Below, piece by piece: positions 53,176 to 62,439 of a DNA stretch of 64,000 bases. Below the pieces are notes generated by a model. That model saw only the letters and a list, made by a program, of their open reading frames with translations, was not told the origin of the DNA and did not search any database. Source of the DNA: Elizabethkingia miricola (GTDB taxonomy: Bacteria > Bacteroidota > Bacteroidia > Flavobacteriales > Weeksellaceae); contig NZ_LSGQ01000032.1 of NCBI RefSeq assembly GCF_001675285.1, positions 1 to 64,000 of the forward strand, given 5' to 3'. Position 1 is the first letter of the stretch. Each line of letters opens with the position of its first letter. Made by a program: the position numbers and the translations under genes.

Positions 53176-55419
53176 ATGAAAAAAATACTAAGCCTTGTCA
53201 CACTATTTTTCAGCCTTCTGTTTTTTTCTCAAAACATACCGATTAGTCAGTTCAAAAAAATCGATTCTTCCAATATAAAAACTCTTTTAAACTACCTGGG
53301 GCCTATTGTAAAAAAGCAGACCGCAGAAAGTAAAGAAATAACTGATAAAGATAATTTGTTCCGGATGAATTTTGTTATGGGGGATTATAAAACAGCATTA
53401 GAGCAGCTAAATGCTATAAAAAACAGCTACATGAAAGGCAATCCCAAAATAGCCACCGCAATGGGAGCCCAGTATGAAGTGTATATAAACACCTTGCTAC
53501 AGCTAAATAATAAGCAGGATTTTAATAAAACATATCAGGCAGAATTACTTAAAAAATATAATTCCTTACCAAGCAATTCCCAGGTATTTATGCCCGATTC
53601 CTTTAACCTTTCTCCAAAAGATACTAAAGAAGATCTTAACAACTTCATCAAGAGCGATATTACCGGTAAAAGCAGCATCGATCTGAAAACTGCATTATTA
53701 CTATTCAGAAAATATGGATCCAACCTTATAGCTGAAGCAACATACACGAAGGGGCTTCCCTTTCTGCGAAAATTAGATCAGGAAAGCTATACAGTAAATG
53801 ACAGTATTATTGTTTATACGAAAGATAAAAAAGAGATCAGTATCTCTACGGTTATCAATAAAAAAATACAACATCCCGGACCTGTAATTATTGTCAATAC
53901 GATCTATTCGGACTCCCAGAATATTGAAACCGCTAAACAACTTGCCAGTAATGGGTACTCTTGTGTATACATTAATACAAGAGGAAAATACCGAAGTAAA
54001 GAAAACATAGAGCCATTTGAACATGAATATAAAGATATTAACGAAGTAATTGATTGGATTGTCCAGCAGCCATGGAGCAACGGAAACATAGGAATGATTG
54101 GAGGCAGCTACCTTGGATTTAGTCAATGGGCTGCTACAAAAAAATTACATCCGGCACTTAAAACAATTATCCCTCAGGCTCCTGTAGGCATCGGAATAGA
54201 TTATCCAATGAGTGGTAATGTTTTTATGAGTTATATGTTAAGATGGATTGACTATGTTACGGTAAACAAACTCACAGATAGCGCAGGGTTTACTAATGAG
54301 AAAAAATGGAATGATCTTTATAAAAAATGGTACACCAGTGGTTTAGCTTTTAATAAGCTAGATTCCATTAATGGCAAAAAAAATGAAATCTTTCAGCGTT
54401 GGTTAAAGCATCCGTCATATGATACTTACTGGCAGAGCATGACTCCCGATCCAAAGGAATATTCAAAAATAAACATTCCTATTCTTACCACAACAGGTTA
54501 TTTTGACGACGATCAGCTGGGTGCTATGTTTTATTATAAAAATCATATAAAGTACAATCCAAATGCTGATCATTATGTCGTTATAGGACCTTATGATCAT
54601 TACGGTCCCCAGGGCTATGTTATGTCCGAAGTGATGGGTGTAAAAATAGATTCTGTTGCGGAGCTTGACATAAATGAAATTTGTTATCAGTGGTTTGATT
54701 ATATCTTAAAAGGAAAAAGCAAACCCGATTTTCTGAAAGGAAAAATCAATTATGAAGTAATGGGAGATAATATCTGGAAAAGTGCCAATTCAATGCAGGA
54801 ATTTGACCAGACAAAGGTAAAATACTATTTAAGTGAAGATTTAAAACTTAAGGAAAACAAAGCAAGTAAATCGGCATTCACTACTTTAAATGTAAACTTC
54901 AAGGACAGAAGTGATGTCGATAAATTTATACTGACAGATAATCCTCAGCTCATCAATACTTCAATACAGGAAAAAGACAACAGTACCCTATTTGCATCGG
55001 AAGTTTTTGATAAAGATACTGAGTTGACCGGTTCTTTTTCGGCAAGCTTAAATTTTTCAATCAATAAAAAGGATTGTGACATTGCTGCAGAGTTATATCA
55101 GGTTCTTCCTGACGGAAAATATTTTCTTCTTTCCAGCTTCATTACCAGAGCCAGCTATGCTAAAGACAGAAGTAAGCGTCAATTATTAACTCCCGGTAAA
55201 AAAGAAATAATTCCTGTAACAGGTACACCTTTTGTAAGCAAAAAAATAGAAAAGGGCAGTAAAATATTACTAAAAATTGGAGTCAAGAAAAGCCCGGCAT
55301 GGCAGATTAACTATGGTAGCGGAAAAGATGTAAGTACTGAAACTATAAAAGATGCCGAAATCCCTATGGAAATCAAATGGTATAATGACAGTTTTGTTGA
55401 AGTTCCATTAAAAAAATAA
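53176..55419 (+). CDS. Secreted CocE/NonD hydrolase (S15 type)
   Basis: A signal peptide (ends FFSQN) precedes a long N-terminal helical region. An S15/CocE alpha/beta hydrolase follows, with nucleophile Ser near residue 310 in GGSYLGFSQW, Asp near 441 in GYFDDDQ, and His near 471 in GPYDHYG. A C-terminal beta jelly roll (about 570-747) holds the usual CocE end domain. It probably hydrolyses X-Pro peptides or acyl esters in the periplasm. A terminator follows at once. Confidence 0.9.
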   Translation: MKKILSLVTLFFSLLFFSQNIPISQFKKIDSSNIKTLLNYLGPIVKKQTAESKEITDKDNLFRMNFVMGDYKTALEQLNAIKNSYMKGNPKIATAMGAQYEVYINTLLQLNNKQDFNKTYQAELLKKYNSLPSNSQVFMPDSFNLSPKDTKEDLNNFIKSDITGKSSIDLKTALLLFRKYGSNLIAEATYTKGLPFLRKLDQESYTVNDSIIVYTKDKKEISISTVINKKIQHPGPVIIVNTIYSDSQNIETAKQLASNGYSCVYINTRGKYRSKENIEPFEHEYKDINEVIDWIVQQPWSNGNIGMIGGSYLGFSQWAATKKLHPALKTIIPQAPVGIGIDYPMSGNVFMSYMLRWIDYVTVNKLTDSAGFTNEKKWNDLYKKWYTSGLAFNKLDSINGKKNEIFQRWLKHPSYDTYWQSMTPDPKEYSKINIPILTTTGYFDDDQLGAMFYYKNHIKYNPNADHYVVIGPYDHYGPQGYVMSEVMGVKIDSVAELDINEICYQWFDYILKGKSKPDFLKGKINYEVMGDNIWKSANSMQEFDQTKVKYYLSEDLKLKENKASKSAFTTLNVNFKDRSDVDKFILTDNPQLINTSIQEKDNSTLFASEVFDKDTELTGSFSASLNFSINKKDCDIAAELYQVLPDGKYFLLSSFITRASYAKDRSKRQLLTPGKKEIIPVTGTPFVSKKIEKGSKILLKIGVKKSPAWQINYGSGKDVSTETIKDAEIPMEIKWYNDSFVEVPLKK

Positions 55420-55439
55420 GCAGATAAAACTCTTTTATA

Positions 55440-55477
55440 AACTGAGAATGACTTTTTAGACATTCTCAGTTTTTTAT
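55440..55477 (+). terminator. Intrinsic terminator
   Basis: AACTGAGAATG (55440-55450) pairs perfectly with CATTCTCAGTT (55461-55471), followed by T residues. Confidence 0.9.
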
Positions 55478-55510
55478 TCTGTAAGAATTAAAATGATCTA
55501 TATCATATCT

Positions 55511-55541
55511 TATTTTGCTAAAATGTCCGAATTGTACAATT
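55511..55541 (+). promoter_or_regulatory. ccoG promoter region with palindrome
   Basis: TATTTTG (55511-55517) is a -7-like box. Just after it lies the perfect 12-base palindrome AATTGTACAATT (55530-55541), a possible operator. Confidence 0.4.
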
Positions 55542-55686
55542 GCAGAAGAATATAATATTAGTGGTCTGTCCCTATAATTAAGAGCTTTGCATAAGGAACA
55601 ATAATATCAGAGAAACAAAGGCATATACGGTAATTTTATTACTATCATACTTCCCTGTTCTCTGAATTCAGAAAATAAGAAAAGTA

Positions 55687-57123
55687 ATGAATACTCAATT
55701 CCAGGCGCCTGTAGATCTTCAGGAAGAAAGTTTCCGAAATGAAGTCGGAACGATGGACAAAACCGGAAAAAGAAAATGGGTTTTCCCCCGCAAGCCAAAA
55801 GGAAAATTTACCAACTACAGAGATTATACCAGCTATGTTCTGCTCGCTATATTTTTTATACTCCCCTTTCTGAAAATTAATAATAATCCGTTCTTTCTCT
55901 TCAATATTCTGGACAGACATTTCTTTATTTTCGGTCAGCCTTTCTATCTTCAGGATTTCTTTATCCTGGCTATAGGAGCAGTAACTTCCGTAATATTCGT
56001 TATGTTATTCAGTATTGTATTCGGAAGAATTTTCTGCGGTTGGCTTTGCCCGCAAACCATCTTTATGGAAATGATCTTCCGGAAAATAGAATACTGGATA
56101 GAGGGTGACCGTAATAAGCAGATAAAACTGGACAAACAGGAATGGAATGCTGAAAAAATAAGAAAGCGTCTTTTAAAATGGTCGGTATTTTTACTTATCG
56201 CTGTTGTCATTACACATTTTATGTTTATGTATATCGTAGGCTATGAAGAGGTCTTTAAAATAATGCAGGAAGGTCCGGCAGCCCATCCTGTGAACTTCAT
56301 TGTAATGATTGTATTTACGGGTTTATTTTACTTTGTATTTTCATGGCTTAGAGAACAGGTTTGCACCCTGATATGCCCATACGGAAGATTACAGGGCGTG
56401 CTCATAGACAAACAGACCATCAATGTTTATTACGATTATAAACGTGGTGAAAACCGTTCGAAATGGAGAAACAATGAAGACAGGAAAGCTCTTGGTAAAG
56501 GAGACTGTATAGACTGTAACCAATGTGTTGTAGTATGCCCTACGGGAATTGACATCAGAAACGGTCAACAGCTGGAATGTATCAACTGTACAGCATGTAT
56601 TGATGCCTGCGACGAAATTATGGAAAAGGTAGGCTTGCCAAAAGGATTGGTACGCTATGCTACAGAACAGGAAATAGAAGCCGGTACCAAGTTTAAGTTT
56701 ACTCCAAGGATGAAAGCTACTACTGTAGCATTATCTTTATTAGTAGGCTTAGTAGGCTACCTGATGTATGACAGAGGAAGTATGGAAGCCAAGTTCCTGA
56801 AAGTTCCGGGAACCTCTTTCCAGATAACAGACGGAAAAATCAATAACCTTTATACTTACACCTTCCTGAACAAGGAAAATTCTAAAAAAATTATCACAAT
56901 TAAGGTACTGAACCCTGCTAATGCAAGCATTACCTATTATGGTCCCGTTAAAATAACGTTGAAGGAAAACGAAATTATAAAGGGAAATATCAGTATAGCA
57001 TTCCCGGAAAAAGAGATGCGGCTGAGCAAGCAGAATATTACCATTGGTATTTTTGATGAAAAAGGAAAAATGATTACCTCTTACAATACAACTTTTGAAG
57101 GTCCTTTTAAATTTGCTTTATAG
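55687..57123 (+). CDS. ccoG: Cytochrome c oxidase accessory protein CcoG
   Basis: The 478-residue protein has the CcoG/FixG pattern: membrane spans, FCGWLCPQT near residue 120, CTLICPYGRLQ near residue 227, then two 4Fe-4S motifs CIDCNQCVVVCP and CINCTACIDAC near 275-310. A further span and a C-terminal immunoglobulin-like domain follow. CcoG helps assemble cbb3 oxidase, reducing copper. In most genomes it sits with ccoNOP or ccoIS; here none is nearby, so it is a detached copy or the neighbours are elsewhere. Confidence 0.93.
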   Translation: MNTQFQAPVDLQEESFRNEVGTMDKTGKRKWVFPRKPKGKFTNYRDYTSYVLLAIFFILPFLKINNNPFFLFNILDRHFFIFGQPFYLQDFFILAIGAVTSVIFVMLFSIVFGRIFCGWLCPQTIFMEMIFRKIEYWIEGDRNKQIKLDKQEWNAEKIRKRLLKWSVFLLIAVVITHFMFMYIVGYEEVFKIMQEGPAAHPVNFIVMIVFTGLFYFVFSWLREQVCTLICPYGRLQGVLIDKQTINVYYDYKRGENRSKWRNNEDRKALGKGDCIDCNQCVVVCPTGIDIRNGQQLECINCTACIDACDEIMEKVGLPKGLVRYATEQEIEAGTKFKFTPRMKATTVALSLLVGLVGYLMYDRGSMEAKFLKVPGTSFQITDGKINNLYTYTFLNKENSKKIITIKVLNPANASITYYGPVKITLKENEIIKGNISIAFPEKEMRLSKQNITIGIFDEKGKMITSYNTTFEGPFKFAL

Positions 57124-57230
57124 AACCTGTTTAGTTTTTCAACTTTATTTTTTGACACTTTAGGTAATACTTCGATTATGCTCAAGATGACATTATAATA
57201 GTACACATGAAAGTACGTAAGGATTTAAAT

Positions 57231-57278
57231 GCTTCGATAGTTTGGTTCGTCAAGCTTATTATGAACTCTGCTAAGCAT
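57231..57278. repeat. Dispersed intergenic repeat, copy B
   Basis: GCTTCGATAGTTTGGTTC and the next 30 bases align to 11081-11128. A shorter relative (CTTCGATTATGCTCAAGATGACATT-like) lies around 57171. Confidence 0.5.
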
Positions 57279-57397
57279 GACATTACTTTGTATTGAGCAA
57301 AAAATATTTAATCTTAAGTTAATTTCTTCCTGTCTGTTAGAAGTAATAATCTAAAGTGACTTAAGTATTTTTAATTTAGAAACTAAAAAAATAAGTT

Positions 57398-57471
57398 TCC
57401 TCCTTAGCTCAGTTGGTTAGAGCATCTGACTGTTAATCAGAGGGGCCTTGGTTCGAGCCCAAGAGGGGAGC
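57398..57471 (+). tRNA. tRNA-Asn (anticodon GTT), acceptor stem imperfect
   Basis: The D arm (GCTC...GAGC), anticodon arm (TCTGA-CTGTTAA-TCAGA, anticodon GTT at 57432-57434) and T arm (CTTGG-TTCGAGC-CCAAG) are intact. The acceptor arms TCCTCCT and AGGGGAG give two G-U pairs and one A-C mismatch instead of the regular AGGAGGA partner. The likely cause is a small deletion in the 3' arm, so the gene may be weak or decayed. A terminator follows. Confidence 0.85.
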
Positions 57472-57479
57472 AATAATAG

Positions 57480-57508
57480 AGCCTTGCAGTACTGCAGGGC
57501 TTTTTTTT
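57480..57508 (+). terminator. Intrinsic terminator of the tRNA
   Basis: AGCCTTGCAG (57480-57489) pairs with CTGCAGGGCT (57492-57501), one wobble, then a T-run of eight. Confidence 0.88.
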
Positions 57509-57745
57509 GTGGCTTTACTTTGAATTTTAAGTAATTACCTTGTTATCCATTTTGTTTTGTAGTGTGTAATATTTATCGCTATTTAGCTATATTCACTATA
57601 TGATTTAGCGAATTATGGAACAAGTTGTCTGATGATGCTTTTGTAGAGTTGTTTCGTGAAAAATAATGTTATTGGCAATCTTTCGGCAAATAGTATAAAA
57701 AAAGGATTGTAAAGAATACAACCCTTTTTCTTACTAAAATTAAAC

Positions 57746-58564
57746 TTATTTTGTGGTTACAATCATCATATGAGGGCTAAAAGGCAATAAGAATTCTTCA
57801 TTCTCTGTTGTTGACAAAAGCTCTTTCAGTACTTTCTTTCTTTCTTCATCCAACATATTGGCAAAAAAATTACTGTCAAGCCAAATAATTCCTTCAACTG
57901 CATATATCTTTTCAATCTTCAAATTACATTTTAAAAATTCATTTTTAAATTCTGAAGGTTTATGATAAAATGCTTCTGCCAACAACCAAGGAAAATCATC
58001 CGGAGGATTATGGATTCCGGTCAATAATTCACTTTTACACATTTCAAGAAAAGTAGGTTTGTAAATCAGTCCGTTTAATAAACCTGCTAATGTAGAAGCT
58101 GTGGAATTAATTCCGAAGCCCAATATAATTCCGCTCTTTTTTACAACTCTTTTCGCTTCATTTATCACAAGAAGCCTATCTTCTTCCTTTTGCAGATGAT
58201 AGAGAGGTCCATGTAAAATAACAACATCCGCAAAATTATTCGGAAATTCCAGTTTACGGGCTTCGCCTTTGATAACTTGAAACTTATTCTTTAGTTTGTT
58301 GGATCTGTCTTTTGCAATATGAAGATGCTTTTCAATAGGTTCTACCAAATAAACCTGATGTTGCAATTTTGATAACCATTCGGAATATTTTCCTGTACCT
58401 CCACCAATATCAAGAATGATAGATTGATGTTTTAAATGCAATTCAATAAGGGATTTAATCCTCTCAAATTCGAAGATGCCCATTCCTTTAGAAAGTCTGT
58501 CTTCTTCAGATGCTTTATTATAAAAACGTTCAATAGATGAACTAATTAAATTAGTTTTTCTCAT
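57746..58564 (-). CDS. Class I SAM methyltransferase
   Basis: The SAM motif IILDIGGGTGKYSEWL lies near residue 50. VYLVEPIEKHL gives the acidic loop, and FADVVILHGPLYHLQKEEDR the post-motif region. The 272-residue form from ATG 58564 starts MRKTNLISSSIERFYN, the better N-terminus; the frame continues 9 residues upstream. Methyltransf_25/11 family; the substrate is not evident. Confidence 0.86.
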   Translation of the reverse strand: MRKTNLISSSIERFYNKASEEDRLSKGMGIFEFERIKSLIELHLKHQSIILDIGGGTGKYSEWLSKLQHQVYLVEPIEKHLHIAKDRSNKLKNKFQVIKGEARKLEFPNNFADVVILHGPLYHLQKEEDRLLVINEAKRVVKKSGIILGFGINSTASTLAGLLNGLIYKPTFLEMCKSELLTGIHNPPDDFPWLLAEAFYHKPSEFKNEFLKCNLKIEKIYAVEGIIWLDSNFFANMLDEERKKVLKELLSTTENEEFLLPFSPHMMIVTTK

Positions 58565-58864
58565 ACTAAGTTTTGCGTAGAAAACGCCCAATTAAAAAAT
58601 AAAATGATATAAATAGGAAACCGCAACTGCATATAACAGTTGTAAAGAACCTTTAGAACAAAGGTGGTATGTCATACTTAGTATAGAATGAGACAAAGAT
58701 AGTAATTTAAAACAAAAAGACTACAGCTAATATCGGTTTGGCGAAATGGCGGGTTATGAGAAACTATAAATTTTGTATCTTTTATTTCACAATCGCTATT
58801 TTTATTTTTTTATGATAAACTTAGGCATACTCTTAATAGCTTAAAGAGATCAAAATAATCATCG

Positions 58865-59045
58865 TTGAGCTTTAGCGGCATTGCGTTCGTTAAAAGCAGC
58901 ATCAAGGAAAAAACCTTTGCGCTCCTTGCGATAAATATTAAACACAAAGGCACAAATAATTTTTTATATTCAACCATTCTTTTAAGGCACGAATTGCTGC
59001 GCAATGGATTGATTACAGAAGTGTACAAAACTGATTATATTTCAA
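58865..59045. repeat. Direct repeat, unit A
   Basis: TGAGCTTTAGCGGCATTGCG opens a unit of about 180 bases that recurs 274 bases later with small changes. It contains TTGCGATAAATATTAAACAC and GCACGAATTGCTGCGCAAT blocks. Confidence 0.75.
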
Positions 59046-59138
59046 TCATTTAGAAATTAAGGAAATTTAGCAGATTTTAAAATCTGAATACTCTAAATTT
59101 CTTAATGGTTTAATAGATTAAAATCATTATCTAATTGC

Positions 59139-59325
59139 TGAGCTTTAGCGGCATTGCGTTCGTTAAAAACAGTATGAGCAGGTAAGAAATCTTTGCGTTC
59201 CTTGCGATAAATATTAAACACGAAGGCATTAATAATTTTTTATATTCAACCATGCTTTTAACGCACGAATTGCTGCGCAATAGATTACTCTGGAACTACA
59301 AGAAAACTGATTATATTTCGATAAT
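59139..59325. repeat. Direct repeat, unit B
   Basis: It repeats unit A at an estimated 80-85 per cent identity. One border overlaps a short CGTCAGGCTCATTACAGGCT sequence resembling other dispersed repeats. Confidence 0.75.
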
Positions 59326-59364
59326 TCGTCAGGCTCATTACAGGCTCTGGCTCAATATGATACT

Positions 59365-60246
59365 CTACGATTTATGCCTCAGAGCGAAATGTGAAGGAGT
59401 CTCCCCGGTATTTTTACTAAATACCCTGGAAAAATAAGAGTACTCTTCAAATCCCAGTTTGAAAGCAATATCTGTAAGGCTTTCGTTCAGATAAATCAAC
59501 ATTCTCTTGGCTTCCAGTATTACTCTCTCGGTGATAATATCGGAAGCCTTTTTTTGTACTACAGTCTGGGTAATACGGTTAAGATGCTTAGCCGTTATTC
59601 CCAGTAAACCGGCATAATAAGAGCTGGATTTCTGCACCAGAAAATGCTCTTCCAAAAGCGCTTCGAACTCCTGATAATGGCGGATATATGAAAACACATT
59701 ACCCGAAGTAAGTAGTTGCTGTTCTTTTGAAAATAATCTTACCGACTGAATATAGATTCTCGTAATAAGAGCCAGAATATTCTCTTTCTGCATCAGATTT
59801 TCCTGTAAGCTTTCCTCCTGAAGTTCTGTAAACAAGGAATTAATCTTATGCAGGTTCTGATTGTCTAACTGAAGTTTTCTGGGAAAAGAAACCGAGGCAA
59901 AAAATGGGAAGTTTTTCAGCTTCTGATTTACATAATGCATATTGTAATATTCCTGCGAAAAAAAGAAAATATAGCCATCTGTATCAGCAGAAAGCTCCCA
60001 ACTGTGTATCTGACCAGGTGACAGAAAGAACAGACTGCCTGCCTGTACATCATAGCTCTGAAAATCTATTTCATGCACTCCACTCCCCTGTGTGAATAGT
60101 ACCGTTACATAAAAATCATGACGATGGGGTTTTTCAATATGTTTATGGCTACTCTTCAAATGCCCCTTCATGGTATTAAAATAAAAACCAGAAGACACAT
60201 TATTCTCCTGAAAAAGGCCCATATGAAGTACAGAGATAGAATCCAT
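59365..60246 (-). CDS. AraC-family regulator with cupin domain
   Basis: Residues about 35-110 are a cupin sensor (HRHDFYVTVLFTQGSGVHEIDF, LFFLSPGQIHSW). Residues about 190-290 hold the HTH pair (YYAGLLGITAKHLNRITQ; SLTDIAFKLGFEEYSYFSRVFSKNTGETP). The 293-residue length is standard. It ends just after the repeat region; its targets are unknown. Confidence 0.9.
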   Translation of the reverse strand: MDSISVLHMGLFQENNVSSGFYFNTMKGHLKSSHKHIEKPHRHDFYVTVLFTQGSGVHEIDFQSYDVQAGSLFFLSPGQIHSWELSADTDGYIFFFSQEYYNMHYVNQKLKNFPFFASVSFPRKLQLDNQNLHKINSLFTELQEESLQENLMQKENILALITRIYIQSVRLFSKEQQLLTSGNVFSYIRHYQEFEALLEEHFLVQKSSSYYAGLLGITAKHLNRITQTVVQKKASDIITERVILEAKRMLIYLNESLTDIAFKLGFEEYSYFSRVFSKNTGETPSHFALRHKS

Positions 60247-60413
60247 AATGAAAATTCAGAGCCTAAAAGTAATGAAAATCCTGTAAGTATCGCAGCCGTG
60301 ATTAAAAGAAACTGAAAAATCGGTTTGCTAAGACAACAACAAAGGTTTCTTACAAATCCGGTCCGTTATACCGAATATTTTTATAAATTCAGTTTTCCTT
60401 CAGATTTTAATTT

Positions 60414-60421
60414 TATTTTTG
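60414..60421 (+). promoter_or_regulatory. Promoter -7 element of the OmpR gene
   Basis: TATTTTTG fits TAnnTTTG and lies 14 bases before ATG 60436. Confidence 0.5.
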
Positions 60422-60435
60422 AATAAAATGACAGC

Positions 60436-61110
60436 ATGAAAATACTCATCATTGAGGACGAAATTGCATTGAGTAAAAGCATTGCCACCTACTTAAAGCA
60501 GGAAAATTACCTTTGTGAGACAGCTACAAATTTCAATACTGCAATTGAAAAAGTGGACTCATATGATTATGACTGCATTCTTCTTGATATTTCATTACCC
60601 GATGGTAATGGATTGAGTGTTTTAAAAAACTTAAAAGAAAACGATAAAACCGATGGAGTAATTATTATATCTGCAAAAGACTCCATTGATGATAAAATAG
60701 CCGGATTAACGCTGGGTGCAGATGACTATATTCCAAAGCCTTTTCATTTATCAGAACTAAGCGCACGTATCGCTGCCGTAATACGCCGCAGAAGATTTAA
60801 TGGCGGTAATATTCTGGTATTTCATGAAATTACCATTGATACACTTGCCAAAACAGTTACGGCTAACCATCAGACTATTGACCTTACCAGAAAAGAGTAC
60901 GATTTACTGCTTTATTTTACGATTAATAAGAACAGAGTTCTCTCTAAAACAGCAATTGCCGAGCACCTCTCCGGGGAAAATGCAGATGTCTACGACAACT
61001 ATGATTTTATATATGCCCATATTAAAAACATGAAAAAAAAGCTCGCAGCAGCCGGCTGTAATGACTACCTGAAATCTGTTTACGGAATGGGGTATAAATT
61101 TGAATACTAA
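60436..61110 (+). CDS. OmpR-family response regulator
   Basis: The receiver has IIEDE, phospho-acceptor Asp51 (LLDISLPDG), Ser79 and Lys101 (DDYIPKPF). The winged-helix output domain covers residues about 130-224 (LTRKEYDLLLYFTINKNRVLSKTAIAEH; YAHIKNMKKKL; VYGMGYKF). Its stop is immediately followed by the histidine kinase ATG (TAAATG). The later PepSY and TolC genes suggest it controls an efflux system. Confidence 0.93.
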   Translation: MKILIIEDEIALSKSIATYLKQENYLCETATNFNTAIEKVDSYDYDCILLDISLPDGNGLSVLKNLKENDKTDGVIIISAKDSIDDKIAGLTLGADDYIPKPFHLSELSARIAAVIRRRRFNGGNILVFHEITIDTLAKTVTANHQTIDLTRKEYDLLLYFTINKNRVLSKTAIAEHLSGENADVYDNYDFIYAHIKNMKKKLAAAGCNDYLKSVYGMGYKFEY

Positions 61111-62361
61111 ATGAAATTAATAAGCTACATATCGCGTCGCTATATCATTTATGCTATTCTTATTCTGTTAATAGCTATTCCTGCTTTCTATTTCTCGTTA
61201 CGCTACCTGATGCTGAGGAGTCTGGATGAAAATATAAATCATCAGAAAGCATGGATTGAAAAGCAGCTAAAAACGACAATACCTGACAATTTTATTTCCT
61301 TTGAAAACAGTATTATCGTTCGCCCGTCTAATAACCCCAAAGTTTTTGATTCCCTGTACAATCAGCCTGTTTTTATACCCGATGATAACGAAACAGTGAT
61401 GCACAGGATTTCTGTTTCGAATACAATTGTAAATGGAAAACCGTACGAAATACGGATTCAGAAATCTATGATAGAGGATGAAGACCTCCTCAACAGTATA
61501 CTGGTTCTTCAATTAGTATTGGTTATTGTATTATTGGCCGGCCTGATTGCTATTAATTTCCAACTCTCTAAAAAATTATGGAAACCCTTCAATGATATCG
61601 TTCATAAATTAAGTCTTTACAGAGTCGACAGCAACGAAGATTATCAGTTTATACCCACTAATATTGAAGAGTTTAAAAATTTAGGAAGCTCCATTAAAGA
61701 TCTCATCAAACGTAATCAGAAACTTTACAGGACACAAAAAGAATTTACGGAAAATGCCTCTCACGAATTGCAAACTCCGATAGCTGTCATGCAGAGCAAT
61801 CTGGAACTGCTGATGCAGACTTCTCCAATTTCTCAGGAACAAGCTGACCTGATAGAAGAAATTTCTGTTGCCGGAAACAAAATGCAGCGCCTCAACCGTA
61901 CCCTATTATTACTGACTAAAATTGAAAACAATCAGTTTCCGGATACCGAAAAATTAAAAATCAATACCAGTATTCAAAAGCTCCTGAGTCAATATGAAGA
62001 GCCAGCTGCCCAAAAATATATACAATGGGAAATCCACATAGAAAATGAAATTGAAATCATTGCCAATCCAATTCTCATCGATATCTTAATTGGCAATATT
62101 TTGTCCAACGCGATAAGACATTCCGAAAATGACGGAAAAGTATTGATAAGAACATCCCCTCAAGAGCTTGTTATTGGCAATTATGGGAAGAACGAACTCA
62201 ATAAAAAAGACTTGTTCCAACGTTTCAAAAAGCAATCCGAGAATACCAATAGTATTGGATTAGGTCTTGAAATGAGTAAAAAAATATGCGATCTGTATCA
62301 TTACGACATTCAATACCAATTTATTAATGATATGCATCTTTTTAGTATTAATTTCAATTAA
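61111..62361 (+). CDS. Sensor histidine kinase
   Basis: Two membrane spans (residues about 10-30 and 130-150) flank a periplasmic domain. The HisKA H-box is ENASHELQTPIAVMQSN near residue 220. The ATPase domain has the N box LIGNILSNAIRHSEND, and a GLGLEMSKKICDLYHY G2 box. At 416 residues it is complete. It partners the OmpR regulator directly upstream. Confidence 0.92.
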   Translation: MKLISYISRRYIIYAILILLIAIPAFYFSLRYLMLRSLDENINHQKAWIEKQLKTTIPDNFISFENSIIVRPSNNPKVFDSLYNQPVFIPDDNETVMHRISVSNTIVNGKPYEIRIQKSMIEDEDLLNSILVLQLVLVIVLLAGLIAINFQLSKKLWKPFNDIVHKLSLYRVDSNEDYQFIPTNIEEFKNLGSSIKDLIKRNQKLYRTQKEFTENASHELQTPIAVMQSNLELLMQTSPISQEQADLIEEISVAGNKMQRLNRTLLLLTKIENNQFPDTEKLKINTSIQKLLSQYEEPAAQKYIQWEIHIENEIEIIANPILIDILIGNILSNAIRHSENDGKVLIRTSPQELVIGNYGKNELNKKDLFQRFKKQSENTNSIGLGLEMSKKICDLYHYDIQYQFINDMHLFSINFN

Positions 62362-62439
62362 TTTTTACTTATCAAAAAAATTCAGGATCTCTTCAGAATG
62401 TCTACTGAGTTTTACAACATCAATTTAAAAAAATGTAAA

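Larger units (their letters stand above)
57124..57745. other. Non-coding region with Asn tRNA and repeats
   Basis: It holds degenerate CTTCGA...CATGACATT repeats (57168-57285), the tRNA at 57398 and its terminator. The bases after 57510 show nothing recognisable. Confidence 0.6.
58565..59364. other. Non-coding region with two direct repeat units
   Basis: Two related units occupy 58865-59045 and 59139-59325. The rest is AT-rich. Short frames inside the repeats look like by-products of the repeat. Confidence 0.6.

Noticed and set aside
58865-59437. Two 60-codon plus-strand frames as genes
   Set aside because: Both lie in the direct repeat units, are unlike known families and differ by the repeat's own changes; they are by-products of the repeat.
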